Shown here: positions 45,689 through 58,374 of the stretch, in pieces | How the letters are laid out: each line of letters starts with the position of its first letter | How positions within the stretch are numbered: the stretch's first letter is position 1 | Assembly: GCA_031002005.1 (NCBI GenBank) | Contig: JARYHS010009186.1 | Coordinates: 107,792,829 to 107,856,828 of the forward strand | Origin: Vandiemenella viatica | Taxonomy: Eukaryota > Arthropoda > Insecta > Orthoptera > Morabidae | Direction: 5' to 3' | Length of the DNA stretch: 64,000 nucleotides | The notes under the pieces: generated by a model | The model's database searches: none | Seen by the model: only the letters and a program-made list of their open reading frames with translations | Told to the model about the DNA's origin: nothing | Program-made: the position numbers and the translations under genes

Positions 45689-46960
45689 AATGTTCCTCAG
45701 GAAAAGAAATGTCCAGTTCTCATTACAGAATAATTTCTAATAATTATCACATTTCGTTTTATGCTAGAATTTTCTTCAACATACCGCTTGATGGTTCGTA
45801 GACTTTCAGATCATAAACAATTATGGACCAAGGACAGAAAAGAAATGTGGAAAAACTAAAATCTTGAAGGCCCGACCAGTAATCGAAAATCTGATCCTTC
45901 AAATTTCGAGGTTCACATTTAAAATGACCAGTTTCTAGCAGTATCCCAAATAACATTTTTTACTTAATTATTCAATGAGCTGTCCCACATCAAAATCCAG
46001 CATTTAAAAAATATTCGTCAATTATGATACCACAGTATAATCATATCACAGTCCTGAATTTCAGCATTTCAGTTCAATATTCAGCATCATTTTTTCTGTC
46101 ATTGGAAGTTTAGTCCTCCTTTCAGTTTTCACGCCACCTTCTATGATCTTCGTATTCTTTCATCATATAAAGATTACAAATTGGTTTCAGACCAATTTTT
46201 TTGTCTTTTATTCATAGTCTGCCAGTACTTGCTGCATTATTTCAGCTGATTTTTAACACTTCTTAACGAATTCATTAACATGTACTTCATTCGTAGTCTG
46301 CTTCATTTATTTGATACTGCATCCATTGGATCATTGAGTTACAGTAGTGATCAAGAAGGGAGTCGAATACAATTTGTTTACATAGCTTGTGCAAGTCGCT
46401 CATGCACCAATACATGTTTCGTCATAATCACGAATCACAGCTGTCCGGTTCCTTATCTTTTATCTTACGTTAATGTTCTGATTCACTATCATTTTTATTA
46501 AACTTGGTGCCTTTGTGTTTAAATCGTTAATGACGATATTTTATCAGGGATTAAATAGTTATGTTTACCAACAGTGCCGACATATTTATAATTCTCAAGA
46601 TTGTATGTGTTCTTCAATTTCTTATCATTGATCTTATGTCAACATCCGATATCAAAATTTATGTTCACCTACAGCGGCGCACGTGTACCAGAGTATGTCA
46701 GCCAGTCAATGTTTGTATTATCTCCCTTCGATACCAATCCCCCTCGTCCATATAAAGTCATGTCGTTCAAAGTTCTGGCTTAGTTGACAACAGTGTCACG
46801 ACAAGAGTTCCTGTTCACGTCGGCATACCAGTTGCATGAAAACGATAAAAACAGGACTGTCGGCGAAAAAAGATTTTGTCATACTTATGGTATTTGAAAA
46901 AATTAAAATAAACATAGCTGCGAGCAATGAAGTATGATAACCCAGGAGCCTGAAATAGTG
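45689..46960. other. Unique AT-rich DNA
   Basis: Only unrecognised short ORFs. Confidence 0.5.
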
Positions 46961-47383
46961 TATGATTTAATTACTAGTTGAAAGAACATGCCAATGCAAC
47001 TGTTTAGTTTATTTATTGCTGCGTAAACAGTTGCATTGGCGTGTTCTTTCAACTAGTAATTAATTAAGCAACTGTGGAAACATGGCCTGCAACAACATCG
47101 CATTGATTCAGTCCTGCCAGACATTTCCAACAGGCCTATTCAGCACCTACAAGAAAACACACCTCAAACTGCATAAAACCATGGCGAACATCAGATTCAA
47201 CAAGAAGTGCAAAATTAATAATATTCGTCGCTGATGATGCCTCGATGAGAGGTGAAACGCGTACGACGCAGCAATAAATAAACTAAACAGTTGCATTGGC
47301 GTGTTCTTTCAACTAGTAATTAATTAAGCAACTGTCGAAACATGGCCTGCAACAACATCGCAGTTTATGATTTATTTACTAGT
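46961..47383 (+). mobile_element. Retrozyme-like / Penelope-like small element
   Basis: Three parts: an inverted piece (46968-47023), a 260-bp unit (47024-47283), and the first 79 bases of a second head-to-tail unit (47284-47362, one mismatch to the first). Outer flanks TATGATTTAATTACTAGT (46961-46978) and TATGATTTATTTACTAGT (47366-47383) agree in 17 of 18 bases, a likely target duplication. Partial tandem units with an inverted 5' piece are characteristic of Penelope-like elements and of small retrozymes they mobilise. No protein is encoded. A hammerhead-type core sits near the unit end. Confidence 0.6.
47226..47268 (+). ncRNA. Hammerhead-ribozyme-like motif (type I, minimal)
   Basis: Stem I CGTCG/CGACG (47226-47230 with 47264-47268, five pairs); core CTGATGA (47231-47237); stem II GCCTC/GAGGT (47239-47243 with 47249-47253, four Watson-Crick pairs and a G.U), loop GATGA; core GAAA (47254-47257); stem III of two pairs (A47257-T47262, C47258-G47261) with a GC loop; cleavage triplet GTA, predicted cut after A47263. 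Very short stem III is a known feature of Penelope-like hammerheads. An extra T at 47238 and the missing G-C closing pair of stem II make activity uncertain. Confidence 0.55.
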
Positions 47384-48335
47384 AATCATCTATAGAGCGT
47401 TCCACTTGGCGACCACACTGTCTCTTGTCAAAACGCACCTGAGGAAAATCCCATATGTTTTTTACGCAGTATCAGTCCTACTATCCCGACTGTTCACTGT
47501 TTGGACTGTTATCCGTTGGACATAAACCTTTTTTTGATATCTGATGATGTCATTTGTAGTATTACAAAAAACATAGAGCATTGTTAGTAATCTCAAACAT
47601 TTTGATAATCCATGGAGCACAGTTTTTGCCTTCTAGGTTAAACAGACCTTTTTATAGTAGGTTTTGCGAGTAGCTTCATCCATAGACCAGAAGAGCTCTT
47701 GGTCTATTTTTCTTCGACTTGCAATTAATTATGATTACTAACTTAGTAAAATTTGGTACGAAAACTATGATGATTGAACGCCATGGATAAAATCATAAAA
47801 ATGATTATAGAATAGAATACAAGTAAACTATATTATTACATGTGTTTTTAATTTTTCGTCAGCAATTTATTATCGATGAAATGAAGTAGGTCTACCATCA
47901 TTTATGCATTGGATTTTTGTATATTCAATTGTTGTAAACATTCCTATTGCAAGAAATCTAGACCACGAAATATTTATTGACTAGCTTCTGTTATTAATAG
48001 TCATGTTTCTCTTTTTTTCTTATTTCTTAGTACGCCGATGTAACATCAAAATATAACAAACGCTCCCACTAACGCGACATAAGCTATCACTATGTACAGA
48101 TTCGCTGAAAAGCGTTCCTTGGTTTTAACACTCGGGAAAAAATGATAATATTTACTGTTTCAGCTTCTGTACCATAGGAAATAATCTGTATGAAAAGTAT
48201 CTTATATGTTAACTATTGACATAAACTATCACAATCTGCAATTTCGATAACTTTGCGATATTTGTGCACAGGCAGATAAAAATTCAAAATGTTAGCGTTT
48301 TGGCTTTCATGGATTGTGTACATTGGAATTACTCT
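47384..48335. other. Unique AT-rich DNA
   Basis: Nothing recognisable. Confidence 0.5.
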
Positions 48336-49022
48336 TTTTTAAAATCTTTTATCTTTAAATGAGAAAATCTTGTATATATATCTATATTTATATCTTGGAA
48401 ACGGCTCTAACAACTTGGATAAAATTTCATATGTAGATAACGTTTCGCTTTTCAGATTTATGCAAATAGGCGTCCTCCCAGAAGAAAATGCGATTTTATA
48501 AAAAAAACGAGAACTTCCTGTATTTCGTATCTCGGAAACCATCTCGTAGAAGTTGCAGGTACCAGTAAGCCTACCGATGTTAGTTTCTCTTTGGTTAGAG
48601 CAATGAAATGCGCACTTCAATATGCCTAGGAAGGCTTCAAGAAAAAGTTTAACTTTAATCAAACCTCACGCAGCCAAGACTCATCTAAAAAAAATCATAA
48701 CATAAGTGACATCTTCAGAAAATGCAACATATGTGCATATATACAGTATATTATATAGGTGATTATATAAAATAAAATGTTGAACTTGTGCATTCATGAC
48801 ATATATTTAACCTAATCCGGTTCTTATGTAGGTAGTTACGAAATATAGAGAATATATACAATATATGCTGCCCATATATCTAATCTATCTAATGTCATTA
48901 TGCCAGAAACTCTTGTATGTAGTTGAAATTAATTTCTCTCAAATGTCTAAGGGTTTGACGAAATCTTGTATATTGAATAGAAATCGAAAGGCGCCAAGAA
49001 AAGCTCGTTCACCCGGGTACTA
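48336..49022 (+). repeat. Interspersed repeat, family Y, copy 2
   Basis: Same orientation and block order as 28.83-29.28 kb, with about 230 extra bases in the middle (48550-48790). It ends in ATAGAAATCGAAAGGCGCC and TCACCCGGGTAC. The minus ORF 48339-48662 is a by-product. Confidence 0.7.
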
Positions 49023-49239
49023 AATTTAATGAACACGCACAACTTTACTAAGGTTTTGTTGTATAGATTTTCAACATATTCTTAAAATGTCTCTTATCTT
49101 TCATGACTGGAAGGGTCTGAAAGCTCAGCAAACACAGAAAGGTACAAGAAAGGAATAAGCAAGATAGATGACTTGGTTGCAGATAAAGTGTGGGTTACAA
49201 TGCGTAATTTCCCACAAGAATGAGTGTTTCGAGAGAGAA

Positions 49240-49470
49240 ACAGAAAATCAGCGCTACCTTCCCACATCTCCTGGGCACATTACGGTGGCCTTCCTGGCAA
49301 TTATTGCATCAAAACTGCGCCACTTTGCGTCACAGAGAGCGACGATTAAGAAGTTTACGTGGCATTCACTGCCAGAAACGCTTAAAACGTTCTCATTAAA
49401 TTGCCTCTGACATTAAGCGCTTACATTTATCTCCGTGACATTACTGAGTCTAACCATTAAACCAGAATTA
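49240..49470. promoter_or_regulatory. Possible regulatory block
   Basis: Non-repetitive, moderately GC text with CAATTATTGC, CGATTAAG, CATTAAATTG, CATTAAGCGC and CCATTAAACC words. It resembles the 26.4-27.1 kb block in texture. The overlapping ORF 49168-49410 is unrecognised. Confidence 0.22.
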
Positions 49471-51349
49471 TAGCGTATAAAAATGTGATCACCAAACTGT
49501 AGTGTCTGGAAGCTTTTTCGAAAATGAAAACTAAGGGAAATGCATTGAAGCAGACAAAGTGCTCTACAAGTTCTTTATATACGAATCCAATATTATTAAT
49601 TACCAGTGTAAGCCCGTGACTTTTTTTTTAATGCATATCGTCATTGATTAGAACAGTTCTAGTTTTAAGCGTCAAAGAGTATGACAAGTTGATCTGATCT
49701 GACCAAATACGATATTGACCTATGTTTCATCTTTAGCCTGAATAAAATCTATTGAGTTTGAAGAACTAAGAAGTATTAATAGTAGCAATATAGTAGCCAC
49801 GAATTAAAGGGTCTATTTTCTTAATAATTTATACAGTTGAAGAACCAACACTTTCATGTAATTTTCCCTTTACAATTCTCCGCAATAAATCCTTATCCCG
49901 TGAAGGTGTGGTGTTGTTGAATGAGCACGCGTGCGGTTCTTCGTATGGATCCAAAATTACAACGTCGCGACATAGGAAATGAAAACTGAAATGGTCTGGT
50001 TTGGCTGTAGATAATAATGTAAAGGCTGTTGACAAACGAAGAATCAATCTCAGAAACAGCTGCCGCAATTTCCGGAAGGTCCGATGTGAATGCAGAGGGG
50101 TTTTATGTCGGGGTATCGATGCGTACAGCCACCATCGACTATCAAAGCCACATCAAGATGAAACGTCACCAGAAGAAATTTTTTTAACAGGAAGATTATT
50201 AGTACGGAATAATTTTATTATGATAATCTAATCGGCTCTTTGTGTTGAAACCTATTCTTTATTAGTTTGTGTGGGAAGGGAGGGGGAGGGGAGAAAGGAG
50301 GGGAAGTATGAAAGGTACATATAACTGTTAATAGCATATTTAAAACCATTTTGTACGCATCTGCCATTAACTGGTTTCAGCTGATATTTCTTCTTTCAAT
50401 TCAAAACTTTTTGTGTAATCTGTTATTCTCGGCCTTTTCTTGGTTTTAGACTGTTTGGTCTGACATTTTTAGATCATCAAAATTTGTTAGTTTCGACTAA
50501 TAACACAGTACTTTTCCGAATAGTAATATTTATTCAGGTGTGAAATTCATGGCTTTATGCACGAGTAACAATTTCCTAAGGAGAGGGGAAAATGTAAACT
50601 GAGTTTGGTTTTTAACAGAATAAGCGGATCTCAGGAATGGATCATCACTTGCTTGTTTTATGAAAATATGATTAATCTCTAGTGACGACTAAAACATTTG
50701 TAAAGTCAGAGAACCTAAAAGTCTGTATTTCTCTTATATTTTTACGTTTACTATTTTTGTGTAAAGCAGCAAAAAACGCATTTGCTAGCAGATCGGAAAA
50801 AAAAATCCATTTTATGAAAGACGTCGTGCAGTTCTGTACTTGAGATGAAGCCTACGTTTCGAAAATTTCGTTACACCACAGGTTACCTTGTTGATACTTT
50901 ACAGTTTATAGAACGTAAGTTATTCGATGTTACATTATTTATTTATCAAAGGATACAATATGACGCTATAAAATTATTAAATAGTTGGAATCTACTGTTA
51001 GTTATTTCATTAACAACGAAATGGGAATAATATAATGCATAGAATTTTATTTCTTCATGGTCTTCTGGTTTCGGGATATATCTGTGTAACAGATTTTAGA
51101 GAAGTCGGTAATAAGTTTTAAGTAAAACATACATAAGTTTTTTAATGTAACAGTTGTGTACTATATTAAAATGTGCTCTTAATACAGAATTTATTGCATG
51201 TTAATATACCTGTCATAAATCATATTAGAACCGGACGACTAATCTAGCATTTCGAACAGCAAACTGAAAACATCTCAAGCAATGATTTGTTTTTCTTTTT
51301 TTTCTTCTTCACGAAAGTGACTTGCTTCTGCCACGTACATTTTTAAACG
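49471..51349. other. Unique DNA, nothing identified
   Basis: Short unrecognised ORFs only; a G-rich run lies at 50277-50307. Confidence 0.5.
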
Positions 51350-51546
51350 AATTGTTGACTTCGAAGCCATAAAAGGCAGAAAAGGACAGAGGGGAATTCG
51401 ACCATGGCCGTTTGAAGTAACTATCCTGGTATTCGAGTGGAGTGATTTGGGGAAACCATGGAAAACCGAAATCTGGATGGCAACTCGAACGTGCATCCTC
51501 CCGAATGCGAGGCCAGAACGCTACCGCTCACCCACAACGCTCGATG
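51350..51546 (-). repeat. SINE, family A
   Basis: Minus-strand copy from GACTTCGAAGCCATAAAAGG through CCATGGCCG and GGGGAAACCATGG to the head (CTCCCGAATGCGAGGCCAGA, CCGCTCACCC). The B box is damaged (GGCAACTCGAACG on the plus strand, a short deletion). Confidence 0.8.
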
Positions 51547-54383
51547 TGGCACATAAAGGATATTTATTAAAGTACAGAACCTTAATTGAGCATGGCTCTT
51601 CTGTTATTTGGTTGGTGAACCACAATTTTTCGTAGGAGGAATATATTGAATCCCAGAATTCATTAGTATGGATGGAAAATCATCGATTATCTTATATGGA
51701 GTGGCCGATGAAGCAGCATTTTGATCTTCATTGGTTGCTATGGAGAATTTTTTTGCGGTAGTTTGACACAATGGTGAACTGTCTGTAACGAGGTCAGTGT
51801 TGCAGTATCCACAGTTACCGGGCTTGTTGTGCGAAAGTAAGACAAAATTTCAGAAGGAACTCAGATTCATCAACTTATCTTCAACACTGTTTCGCAATGC
51901 TGTAAAAATGGTCACTGAAGTTAAATGACAAGAAGATTGAAGGAGTGCATCTGCCAATAACGAAATGCTTGTCAACTAAGGTGTGATAAAAATCTATGAA
52001 ATATTTGGAGGTAATCTAAGAGAACAGCTTGTAGTGGAATCGAAGTTTCGATATCGTAAAGGCAAGTGGCGGTCAACATTTCTTAGCGTACAATTTCGGA
52101 TTACGTAATGCTTAAATGGTGTACATGGAGCGAGGCCAAATTTCAAGTACTGCAGCAGTGTATGAAAATGATATTAGGTAAGATTGTTTGTAAATACTAA
52201 CGAGTTTTGGCAAAGTTTATGCGATCTGTATGTTTGTAACAGTTCTTGTGGGATTGTTTCGCTGTCAATTCACAGTAGAACTGGTTAAATCATTTCTTCT
52301 GATGCTGCTGATAATTCTGCATAACCTACATTCAGTTAGATAGACTGAAGATTGCACGACTTTTTCCACCCTTCAAGAAATGATACAAACCTATTGGTAT
52401 TTGGATTTACTTTCATATGATGCGTTATTTACTTGTCCCGCTCACATTTTACCGCTAACTTGTCAAAAATTAAATGCTTCCAGCGCTGCAAAGTTAATAC
52501 AATTCTCTCGAAATGTTGATTTATTGATCTGTAGTGATGCATTCTTAGCATTTCAGTTTCTCTACATTGTAAAAAATCGCATGACATTTAAAACGAAAAA
52601 AAATTGTCTTTTTTTTCGACTACGCCCGCCATGATGTATCGAAGGAGAAAATCGACGCTTGCGTTGTAAACAAATATGCCTTTTCTGAGATGGACACTGC
52701 AGAACGAAATTTTTGGATTTTATTTTTCCTCTGGTCCACGCAGAATTTCAACTTAATCACAATCTCTATGGAAAAATAAAACAATACGGGTTGATATGAT
52801 CTCAGTATCGACAATTTTTGTGTTGTTTTTGCGGGGTTGGTGGTAATTTGCGATTGCGCCGCCTTCTCATATATCGGCATTTTTAATTTAAATTGTGGCA
52901 CGTTTTCCGTAAAATGTGAGTGGGTAACGTCAAGAGCACATCAAATAGAAGCAGTAAATCCAAATTTCAAGAGGTTAGTACCATTTTTGGATAGGTGGAA
53001 AAAGTTGTACAACTACATCGTAATTTTTCTGTTTACGTGTTTAAAAGACTTAAAAGAGAGATAATTAAGGAAATGAGATTCAATAAGGTCTCTTTCAGAT
53101 ACATGTCTAGTGCTAACTATTTGTAATACCAGTGCAGGACATTCTTGGCTGCACCCATTACTTTAAATTTCAAAATAATAATGTAGATGTTTACTAGAAG
53201 TATATTCATATTGAAGTCAAATTTTTTAGAAAAAATCACAGGCTTTGGAAAAATAGAATTCGCATCCTCGTGGGCAACTGTGGTAAAATTTGTTTAAGGG
53301 AAGATGTGACGCAACAATACTGAACTGTGCAATATGTCATCGAAGAGTTTCTAGTCTTAGCTACGAGATATTAATTGAAGGCGGTAAAACAACGTACACT
53401 AATTACCTTGAAAATGAATTGAAAGCTGTTGCATAAGTCAATTGATAGATATACGCAACAGGAAACTATAATAGTAGTACAGTAAATAAGAAATTTCAAA
53501 TTTGGCTGCGTGCATTAATAATGATGGCAATAAGACATGGGAAATCTGAGAGAGAAACATGTCTCCCATCCTGTTTATGGGTTTTGAGTGTTTTTATCAT
53601 CGTAATAAAGAAAATGATGTAACTTTCAACCAATTCCTCCACAAAGTTCACCCACAAGGATAATTCCATAATTATTTACCCGAGTCGTAGTGTTTCACAG
53701 GCTTTGACACACTTGCTTTCGTTCCGAATTTTTTAACGGGGTCGAGATTTTTTCCCTCTAATGCAAACAGCGTACTATGATGTAAGGTAAGTCGGTATGA
53801 GCGTGATCCTAACCATACCACCATCATTGTATGTACTATACAAGTTCGGTATTCGAATTAATACATGGCTCTATTACCACTTATTCCACCAAATCGACAC
53901 AGCTTCTAACAATTTCTGACGTCACATGAATTCTCTGTTTTCCCTTAATCGGTGAATATGTCCACAACATTAAATTACTAATGAGGTAAGTCAGCGCAGT
54001 GAAAGATTAGTTCTGACCATTGTTTCCCTTATTTTGTCACTTTGAACGACAATCGCTGTCAACAAAATTGTTCTTGCCTTTTTCCAGGAGTTATCTTCTC
54101 ACATAATTTCTTTAATATATTATCCCTACATCAATCCATAGTTTCGCAAAGGAAAACATAATAATCAGTAATGGTTTGTGTATCGAAAGCCCATTCGAAA
54201 ATATAATGATAGTCTCGAATTCAAGTTCCGAAATAAGGAACACAATGACTTAGAAATTAAATCATTAAGTTCGTTCCGAATTGGTAATTTGGTTCACGGT
54301 GTTTAACACTAATTGCAAAAATTTGGCAGAAGCATTGACGGAAACAGAGATAAGAATCCGAATTTAAAGATTTAACAATTTAA
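51547..54383. other. Unique AT-rich DNA
   Basis: Nothing beyond short unrecognised ORFs and one TCTGGTCCACG...TTTCAACTTAATCA block at about 52730-52775, shared with the repeat at 30.5-31.2 kb. Confidence 0.5.
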
Positions 54384-54656
54384 TCCTACATCTTTGATGT
54401 GGTAAATGGTTCACTCAGGAAAACCAATTGGTTCCAGGAAATAGAAGAGGACTTGAATCACGCAGAGATCAGCAAGGAAATGACACGAGAAAGGGGACAA
54501 TTCAGGAATGAAATTATGAACTCAAAATTTAAAATACAGAAGAAAACAGGAACAAAATGGACTGAACAAAGGAAACAGGAACACAGTGAGCGTATGAAGA
54601 GGTTTTGGGAAGAGGAAGAAGACAAATACAAACAAAAACTGAGTAATCATGAATAA
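54384..54656 (+). pseudogene. LINE polyprotein C-terminal fragment
   Basis: An 85-codon frame (ATG at 54399). The product contains NWFQEIEEDLNHAEI, a TRERGQFRNEI stretch and KTGTKWTEQRKQEHSERMKR, then an acidic-basic tail. The W-x-x-E-x-x-EDL, RxxFR and KWTEERKxxHSERM arrangement matches, from memory, the C-terminal tails of insect endonuclease/reverse-transcriptase polyproteins. The catalytic domains are absent. A (GATAAT)n-like stretch follows the stop at 54690-54715, as for a LINE tail. Confidence 0.6.
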
Positions 54657-54781
54657 TTTGAGTTTGAACACTGTCCTCAAGGACAATAATGATTAATGAT
54701 GATAATAATAACGAAGGAAATTGGGTGAGACACATCTTGAAAACGGAGGCACTATAATCTAGAGAAGCTCCGTGATAAGAT

Positions 54782-54788
<7 letters not shown>

Positions 54789-54833
<45 letters not shown>
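54789..54833 (+). repeat. Poly-A tract, 45 bases
   Basis: An uninterrupted A run about 130 bases after the LINE fragment. It may be the tail of that or of another retroposon. Confidence 0.85.
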
Positions 54834-54834
<1 letters not shown>

Positions 54835-56091
54835 ACTCTGTTGCCATCGAAACAGATATCTCATAAGTATAGAAAATGGCAGTTTAAGATAAAACTACTG
54901 CCAGAATAAAAGTTAAGTATGTACCATGAGAGAAATTTGCGGATCAAGTCCGTGTAATCTTCTGTAATGAGGCTGGATATTAAAGTTTCCTCCAAGTTCC
55001 TGGTTTCAACTTTCCTAGACAGTTACAAGCGAAATGCTGGATGGTTTCCCAAAGTTGTTAGTGGATGATCCCGTGTCAACCCACTGCATAGTATCCCTTC
55101 CCACAATCCGCAAAGCTTGATACTGTATCTCCGAAGAGAAGGGAGGAATGTTCCACAGCTACAGTCAACATTTAATAACCTTTACCCTTCTTACACCGAA
55201 GGTTTAACTGGTTTTACCGAGCCATTTGGTCCCCATACTAACTTATACATTACATTTCAAAATTTAATACTAGCGCGTTATAGGCTGTAAAAGTGGATGA
55301 ACGACGGCTTGGCTAACCCTACACAGTTACTGTTAGTTTAATTATTCATTTGTAGGTTTTCTACTCTATGTATGGCTTCTTCTTCTTGCTTTAAGTATTC
55401 ATTTGAATTTACGACTAAGGAAGATGAAACAATGGGAAAGTTATAACGGGTTATAATTAATTGCATAACTCTCTGACGGGCTGGGTCAGCTCCAACTAGC
55501 GCTGGTATTTGCCAGATGTCTTATTGTGTAGTCGGGTGTATGTCATGGCGCTGTGTTCGTCTCAACGGAAGCTTGGGTCAGGCACACATAATTCCTCAAC
55601 GTTTCTGTGGAGAAAAACTAGGATGGAAACAATAAGCTGCAGCAATTGCAGATCATATAAACGTACACAGTACGTATAAAAAGGAATGAACGTAGACCTA
55701 TATTCAGCGCAGCGTGTTTTTTTTAACCTTTTCCAGTCTTCATTTCTTTACTGCACAACTTAATTTTTAAGAAACTTCAGTTTCATGTCGTGAAACAAAA
55801 TTAGTTGCAAATTAAGGACTATTACGTTGTTTTATTGATGTTAGTAATTACGTAGAAAAGCATTTATTCCTAATTGCTTATTTTTGTTTCTCTTTCAGGT
55901 AAGTAGAGTCGTCTACTGATTTCTCCTGTACAAAACTGCAAACGGTGGTGAGTGAACTTCTAAAGTAAGCTAAAGTGACTATTATTCTGAATTTAGAATT
56001 TTTTTTGTACTCATATCATTCCAACTGGTTTAATTTCACTTTATAAAACACGAAGATACATTTTCGAACACTACTGACTGTACACTAAGTG
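54834..56091. other. Unique DNA, nothing identified
   Basis: No ORF or repeat that can be supported. Confidence 0.5.
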
Positions 56092-56509
56092 CAGGGGTGG
56101 CCAACCCGCAGCCCTTCAACATTTTTCTGCCCACGAGATTCATCCATCACCCTTATACAAAATATATTTCTTTTATAATGGCAAAAGTAGCGAAAACCAA
56201 TGTAAAAAAAAAAAAAACACGTTATTTGTGCACCCATGTACTAAAAAAGTAACTATTGAAATTATGAGAAAAAATTAACTTTGATTTTAAAATAATATTC
56301 TTGAAAATATGTGCCAAATATTGTTATATTATCTGTGTTTACATAATAGTAAACGCAATAATAATTAATCATTATTTTATGTTTTTAGCTCCAAAACAAT
56401 GTCTATAGTGGGACTAAATCTAATATCGGGATATATAATTTTATATGTGGCCCGCGGAGTTATGATGCATTTCCAAAGTTCCAAAGATTATTTGGGTTGG
56501 CCACCCTTG
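56092..56509 (-). mobile_element. hAT MITE, CAGGGGTGG family, copy 3
   Basis: Ends CAGGGGTGGCCAACCC (56092-56107) and GGGTTGGCCACCCTTG (56494-56509). Reversed, its right half matches the left half of the copy at 38.78 kb (CATAACTCCGCGGGCCACAT, a 20-base block). Flanks CTAAGTG and CTATAGTG are only partly alike. Non-coding. Confidence 0.85.
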
Positions 56510-57274
56510 CTATAGTGTAATGATACGGTTATAATATTTCTCATCCAAATACTTTTTTGATGATTCTTAACATTTTGCAATTAAAGATTTTATTTTTCAG
56601 TAACTGGTTAGAAGAAGAATTTTTAAAACAGACGTTTGTATTACGGGAATAAAAAAATTGAATTTCGTGTCAAAATCGTAAATACATTCTTGTTCTGTGT
56701 ACTGGTTCTTCAGCAGACCTTAGTAACTCGCGTAAACTGTTTAAAATACAAGACGTTATTTATTTATTTAGGTATAACACATAATAAACAATACATTGTA
56801 TATAATTGTGTTAGTACATTCACATTTTACATTTAAAAGTCCATGTTAAAATTATAGTTAGACAAGGTGCTATGAAACAGAGTAGTCACAATGACACGTT
56901 AACTGAGATATTTCGTCGATCACTAACAGCTACAACATCCTTTGGTTTCATATCGAAAATAATTAAGTGTTTCTCCATTAATAGGTATTACGTGATGAAA
57001 ATAATCAAATTTCGTTTTTTGTCATATCTTATTTTTCTCGATTTAACATTTTTAATGTATTTTATTTTTTTATTTCCCTGTGCAAAACACTATATATCTT
57101 TCTCAGTACATCTAAAGCGCAGTAACGGTATGCACGTACACGTTTCAAATGCCGTAAAACACTATGTGTGTTTCTGCGTCAAGGACTTGTTTTCCACTGC
57201 AGAGGCCATTTAAAACAGTACATAACTTATCACCTACAGTACATATAATTCTTACTTTTATTGTACTTCAGACA
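56510..57274. other. Unique AT-rich DNA
   Basis: ORFs at 56636-56836 and 56872-57213 are AT-driven and unrecognised. Confidence 0.5.
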
Positions 57275-57405
57275 GAGTCCGGTCAGTGAGTGGTAACGCT
57301 CGGACCCGGCATTCAGTAGGATCTGGGTTCAAATCTCCATCCGGCTATTCTTTTCATAGTTTCCCTAGATCACTCCAGCCGAAAGTCGGAATGGTCCCTT
57401 CGAAG
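57275..57405 (+). repeat. SINE, family A, 5' half (split by a hAT)
   Basis: GAGTCCGGTCAGTGAGTGGT, GGATCTGGGTTCAAATCTCC, and the body to GGTCCCTTCGAAG. It continues at 58264 on the other side of the hAT insertion. Confidence 0.85.
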
Positions 57406-58263
57406 CAGTGATCTCCAACCTACCGATTTTTCAATATTTCTACCGATATGGGCTCTGTCCTACCGAAATTCCGAAATGCTACAATTTTTACACGATTTCT
57501 GAAAATAGAAGGAAATTTTTCCGATTTTTTTTTTCCCGAATTTTTTTTTACCGATTTTACATTTTTAATTTGGCAACCCTTTTAGTTTGTGTTTTACATG
57601 CTAAGTAGTTACCTATTACGGAATGGTCCAAATATCATTTCGGGAAATCCTTGTGGCCTACATTCTTGACATTTTAGGGGATTTCCGATGAAATTCACTT
57701 ATCTGTATAAACGAGAATTCTGATTTTATTTGTCCATGAGTTTTCATCACTTAGGCGAGAAACTTTCTCCAAATTAATTAGTAAAATTTCGTCAGACGAA
57801 GAACCGAGTACAGGCGAGAGTGTAAAAAAGAAAAAAAATACATAAAATTTTATAGAAAAGAATGGGAAGGAGAATTTACAGGTTGACTACAAAAATAGTA
57901 GTAAAAGAGCAAACTGTGCCTTTTATAAGAGCTGTAAAAAAGATATTGATAATGCATCAGAGAAATATGTTCCCAATAAACGCCATTCTTCAGAACTACA
58001 TTCTGTATCATTAAATAATATAAAATCACAAACAAAAAAGATTTTTTATATCGAAGCATGCCAGAAAATTGGTAGCAAGTCTTGGAGTTTCTAGTTTGGT
58101 AGTCAAATTGGTGTCAAACGGACAAAATTCTTAGACAGCAAATCTTGCCTGGCAAATTATGATTAATGGGATTGTATTTCTTCATATACCGATTTTTGGT
58201 ACAAATCTACCGATGTTAGTGGGCAGCTTTGGCGAATTCGCATTTTGACGTTTGTGACCACTG
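57406..58263. mobile_element. hAT element nested in a SINE, 858 bp
   Basis: Starts CAGTGATCTCCAACC and ends GTTTGTGACCACTG; the ends pair as CAGTGRTC. Flanks CTTCGAAG (57398-57405) and CCTCGAAA (58264-58271) match in six of eight positions, and the SINE resumes exactly after the second. Both subterminal parts carry repeated TACCGAT words. A decayed transposase N-terminus lies at 57789-58094. Confidence 0.88.
57789..58094 (+). pseudogene. hAT transposase N-terminal remnant
   Basis: Starts SSDEEPSTGESVKKKK, shifts frame to KYIKFYRKEWEGEFTG, then reads SSKRANCAFYKSCKKDIDNA and HSSELHS. The order (acidic start, lysine run, YRKEW, then Cys-x-x-x-x-x-Cys-KKD and His...His) is that of BED/TTF-type fingers in hAT transposases. 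At least one frameshift and stops make it dead. Confidence 0.5.
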
Positions 58264-58374
58264 CCTCGAAAAGCCATGGCCGAATTCTCTCCAATTCCTT
58301 GCCCCCCCCCCCCCCTCACCCAATCATAGCCACGCTCTAATCACCTCAGTATCGACGAGCCGTTAAAACTACAA
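58264..58374 (+). repeat. SINE, family A, 3' half (split by a hAT)
   Basis: CCTCGAAAAGCCATGGCCGA, a C-run, GCTCTAATCACCTCAG and ATCGACGAGCCGTTAAA. It completes the copy that begins at 57275. Confidence 0.85.

Noticed and set aside
53081..54150. Possible LTR or retroviral remnants in AT-rich DNA
   Set aside because: No paired long repeats, primer-binding site, or gag/pol-like frame was found here or elsewhere in the window.
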